In this document: in pieces, positions 6,213 through 7,951 of the stretch
Layout: each line of letters opens with the position of its first letter
How positions within the stretch are numbered: the first letter of the stretch is position 1
DNA from: Acidocella sp.
Lineage (GTDB): Bacteria; Pseudomonadota; Alphaproteobacteria; Acetobacterales; Acetobacteraceae
Direction of reading: 5' to 3'
DNA length: 7,951 nucleotides
NCBI GenBank assembly: GCA_028687415.1
Contig: JAQUAC010000098.1
Coordinates: forward strand, 1 to 7,951
Translations under genes and position numbers: made by a program
Notes under the pieces: generated by a model
What the model was told of the DNA's origin: nothing
Database searches by the model: none
Seen by the model: the letters and a program-made list of their open reading frames with translations, nothing else

Positions 6213-7652
6213 TTACGGCAGCAGCGAGAGGTAGGATTGCTGCAGCTGGGTCGAGGATTTCAGCGCGGCAACCCCCGCCTGCGCCTGGATCTGCGACTGC
6301 GTCAGCTTGTTGCTGACAGCCGGGATGTTGGCATCCTGCACCACACCCAGCGCCGTATTCAGGTTCTGGCTGGTGGTGTTCATATTGTTGATGTTGGCGG
6401 TCAGGCTCTGCTGCACGGCGCCCAGCTGCCCGCCCTGATTGTTCAACCCGGCCAGAGCATATTTGATGACATTGATCGCCTGATTGGCGCCAGCGGTGGT
6501 GCCAACGTTGATCGCCGCCAGAGAGTTCAGCGTAGCGGCGCTGTTGCCGACAGAACCTGCACCACCAACAGAGAAGGCTGCGCTGGACTGGAACTGCACC
6601 TGCCCCTGCTGGATATCGGCAGCGGCAACCGCCGCACCGCCCTTCTGTGTGACCACACCACCGCTGGCTGCCGTGCCAACAGCCGTAAACTTGATGTTGT
6701 TACCGGTTTCCTGGGCCAGGGTGAGGTTACCGCTGGCGCTGGAGGCGACAACACCGCTGGTGCTGGTCTGCTGGTTGATCTGAGACACAGCTTCCGAGAG
6801 GCTGGATGCATTGACCTTAACCACACCGCCAATGGTACCGGCCGCACCAGAAGCCTGGAGCGAGAAGCCGTACATGCCGTCAGTCGTACCTGCGGCCAAG
6901 CTGTAAGTCGCCGTGTTGGTCGCCTCCGCCTGCACACCCGTTGTGCCGGAGACATTATTGACCGCCGCCGCCACCGCAGCCGCGGATTCCGTCGCGGTGG
7001 CGGTAAACGAAGCAGAGCCGCCCGTCGGCCCGGTGATGCTCACAGCACCCGCGGTATATTTGCCCGCGGCCGAAACAGCAGCACTGGCAGTGTTACTCCC
7101 CGTTTTATAGGCAGCAGCCATACCGGTGGCATACATGCCGATATTGCTGGCGGAGGTGTTGCCGATCGAGAGGGTCATCGTCTGCCCCTCATTGGCGCCC
7201 ACCTGGAACTGCTTGCCGTTAAAAGTGCCATCGAGCAGGTTGATGTTGTTGAACTGCGTCTGGCTGGCAATGGTCGAGACCTGACCGGTCAGCTGGCTCG
7301 CCAGAGTCTGCAAGGATTGCGACTCAGCGGCGGTCTGCGTGCCGTTGGCGGCCTGCACGGCGATGGAGTTAAGCTGCTGCACAACGCTGACCTGCTGGGT
7401 GATGGCGCCCTGCGCCGTCTGCAGCAGAGAGACGCCCTGGTTAGCGTTGGAGATCGCCTGCGTCAGGCCGTTCAGCTGCGAGGTGAAGCCCTGGGCGGTG
7501 ATGTAGCCAGCCGGGTTGTCAGCGGGGGAGTTGATCGACAGACCGCTGGAGAGCTAGCTTTCCAGGCTGTTATTGGTCGCCGACGTATTCGCGATGGAGT
7601 TGAGCGCCTGCAGCGCCCCGGTATTGGTCAGAATAGAACCTACGGCCGACAT
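6213..7652 (-). pseudogene. fliC: Flagellin, interrupted by an in-frame amber codon at position 33
   Basis: Read from the ATG at 7652, the frame encodes 479 residues of a complete flagellin except for TAG at codon 33 (7556-7554). The N-terminal D0/D1 part (about 1-165) has LSSGLSINSPADNPAGYITA (34-53) and FNNINLLDGTFNGKQFQVGA (134-153). The middle (about 170-370) is variable and Ala/Ser/Thr/Gly-rich, with two Flagellin_IN-like blocks (about 200-245 and 275-325). The C-terminal D1/D0 part (about 380-479) ends in a normal coiled coil and the typical SLLP tail. AAGGAG sits 6 nt before the ATG, so the expression signals look intact. The stop replaces the residue just before LSSGL; CAG (Gln) to TAG is the simplest change. 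As written, translation gives 32 residues, and the next usable start (GTG, codon 91) would lose the helix needed for export. A recent nonsense mutation, a sequencing error and amber readthrough all remain possible. Among the flagellar genes flanking it, only this one is interrupted. Confidence 0.88.
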
Positions 7653-7658
7653 AGTGAG

Positions 7659-7664
7659 CTCCTT
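7659..7664 (-). promoter_or_regulatory. Flagellin ribosome binding site
   Basis: AAGGAG on the minus strand lies 6 nt before the ATG at 7652. It is the best Shine-Dalgarno match in the window. It fixes the flagellin start upstream of the amber codon and shows that the short N-terminal frame is the genuine beginning of the gene. Confidence 0.85.
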
Positions 7665-7694
7665 GGTGTGTGGTTGCCGTACCCATTCATTCGC

Positions 7695-7722
7695 GTATCA
7701 GGATTGAAGTTTTCCTACTTTC
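7695..7722 (-). promoter_or_regulatory. Candidate flagellin promoter, sigma-28-like
   Basis: On the minus strand GAAAGTAG (7722-7715) and CCTGATAC (7702-7695) are 12 bp apart. The flagellar sigma-28 consensus is TAAAGTTT-N11-GCCGATAA, so each box matches at five of eight positions with a spacer one base longer. A start near 7687 would give a leader of about 35 nt. The flgM-type gene downstream argues that such a sigma factor exists in this organism. The match is imperfect. I found no sigma-54 GG-N10-GC element in this gap. Confidence 0.35.
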
Positions 7723-7763
7723 ACAACTTTAAATTTAGCTGCCGCAAAAAAAATCGCGCGGCG

Positions 7764-7951
7764 CTACTGCAGCTGCACCACCGGCCCGTTGGCCGTGACC
7801 TGCGCGGAGAAGTGGCGGCCGGAGGAGGGGTTGGTCAGCAGAATCGTGTCGCCAATCCGCCCGGACTGGTCCGCCACGGCGTTGACCGACAAAATCACGC
7901 CGCCGCTCAGCACCTGCACCGCAATCGTCTGCCCGGCCTTCACCACCAGCG
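7764..7951 (-). CDS. flgA: FlgA, P-ring assembly chaperone (C-terminal part only)
   Basis: Only the last 62 codons are in the window; the 5' part, with the expected signal peptide, lies beyond its end. FlgA is a periplasmic chaperone that helps FlgI polymerise into the P-ring around the flagellar rod. The visible part matches the C-terminal SAF-like domain: V-K-A-G-Q-T-I-A-V, then a VLSGGVILSVNAVADQSG segment, then GRIGDTILLTNPSSGRHFSA and a final QVTANGPVVQLQ strand. The G.IGD.I...N..SGR run is the family hallmark. The stop is 111 nt upstream of the flagellin start, with the candidate flagellin promoter in between. The start cannot be determined here. Confidence 0.88.
   Translation of the reverse strand, partial: LVVKAGQTIAVQVLSGGVILSVNAVADQSGRIGDTILLTNPSSGRHFSAQVTANGPVVQLQ

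Noticed and set aside
6213..7382. Restart of flagellin translation at GTG (codon 91), giving a separate 389-residue protein
   Set aside because: There is no convincing Shine-Dalgarno sequence, and the product would lack the N-terminal D0 helix needed for export and polymerisation. The frame is simply the continuation of the interrupted flagellin gene.
4746..7652. Tandem repeats or phase-variable tracts in flagellin and fliD suggested by their repetitive Ala/Ser/Thr look
   Set aside because: The low complexity is compositional; I see no exact tandem repeat units or long homopolymer runs within either coding region, and the amber codon is a substitution, not a slippage product.
7741..7763. Run of eight T after the flgA stop (minus strand) as an intrinsic terminator
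   Set aside because: The only pairing I find, GCCGC with GCGGC, puts the T-run inside the loop instead of after the stem, so it does not have terminator geometry.

Overview
The window is GC-rich, and every gene I can support lies on the minus strand, so transcription runs from high to low coordinates. It looks like a motile proteobacterium. The flagellin, FliD and FlgN-like sequences are divergent and Ala/Ser/Gln-rich in a way that suggests an alphaproteobacterium, perhaps an Acetobacteraceae-type acidophile. That placement is an impression from protein style, not a search result.

Region 1 (7951 down to 3581) is a late flagellar cluster: the C-terminal end of flgA (P-ring assembly chaperone, cut by the window edge), flagellin, fliD (filament cap), fliS (flagellin chaperone), a flgM-type anti-sigma-28 factor and a flgN-like chaperone. 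fliD, fliS, flgM and flgN are packed with a 9-nt gap and two ATGA overlaps and look like one operon. Together they supply the filament subunit, its cap, the export chaperones for filament and junction proteins, and the brake on filament-gene transcription. The most striking feature is that the flagellin frame carries an in-frame amber codon (TAG, codon 33) in its most conserved N-terminal segment. The other 447 codons are open and well conserved, and the ribosome binding site is intact.

Region 2 (3580-1961) holds one APC-superfamily amino acid permease gene. A 165-bp AT-rich leader precedes it and contains several perfect inverted repeats and a candidate promoter. The gene ends in a textbook terminator with a UUCG loop.

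Region 3 (1913-1) is a three-gene, overlapping-start/stop unit. It holds a TelA/KlaA-family protein (toxic anion resistance family), an unrecognised 126-residue protein, and the start of a third gene whose C-terminal half may belong to the YbjQ/DUF74-like group; that last gene runs off the window. This is the least characterised part.

I see no tRNA, rRNA, CRISPR array, insertion sequence or attachment site.
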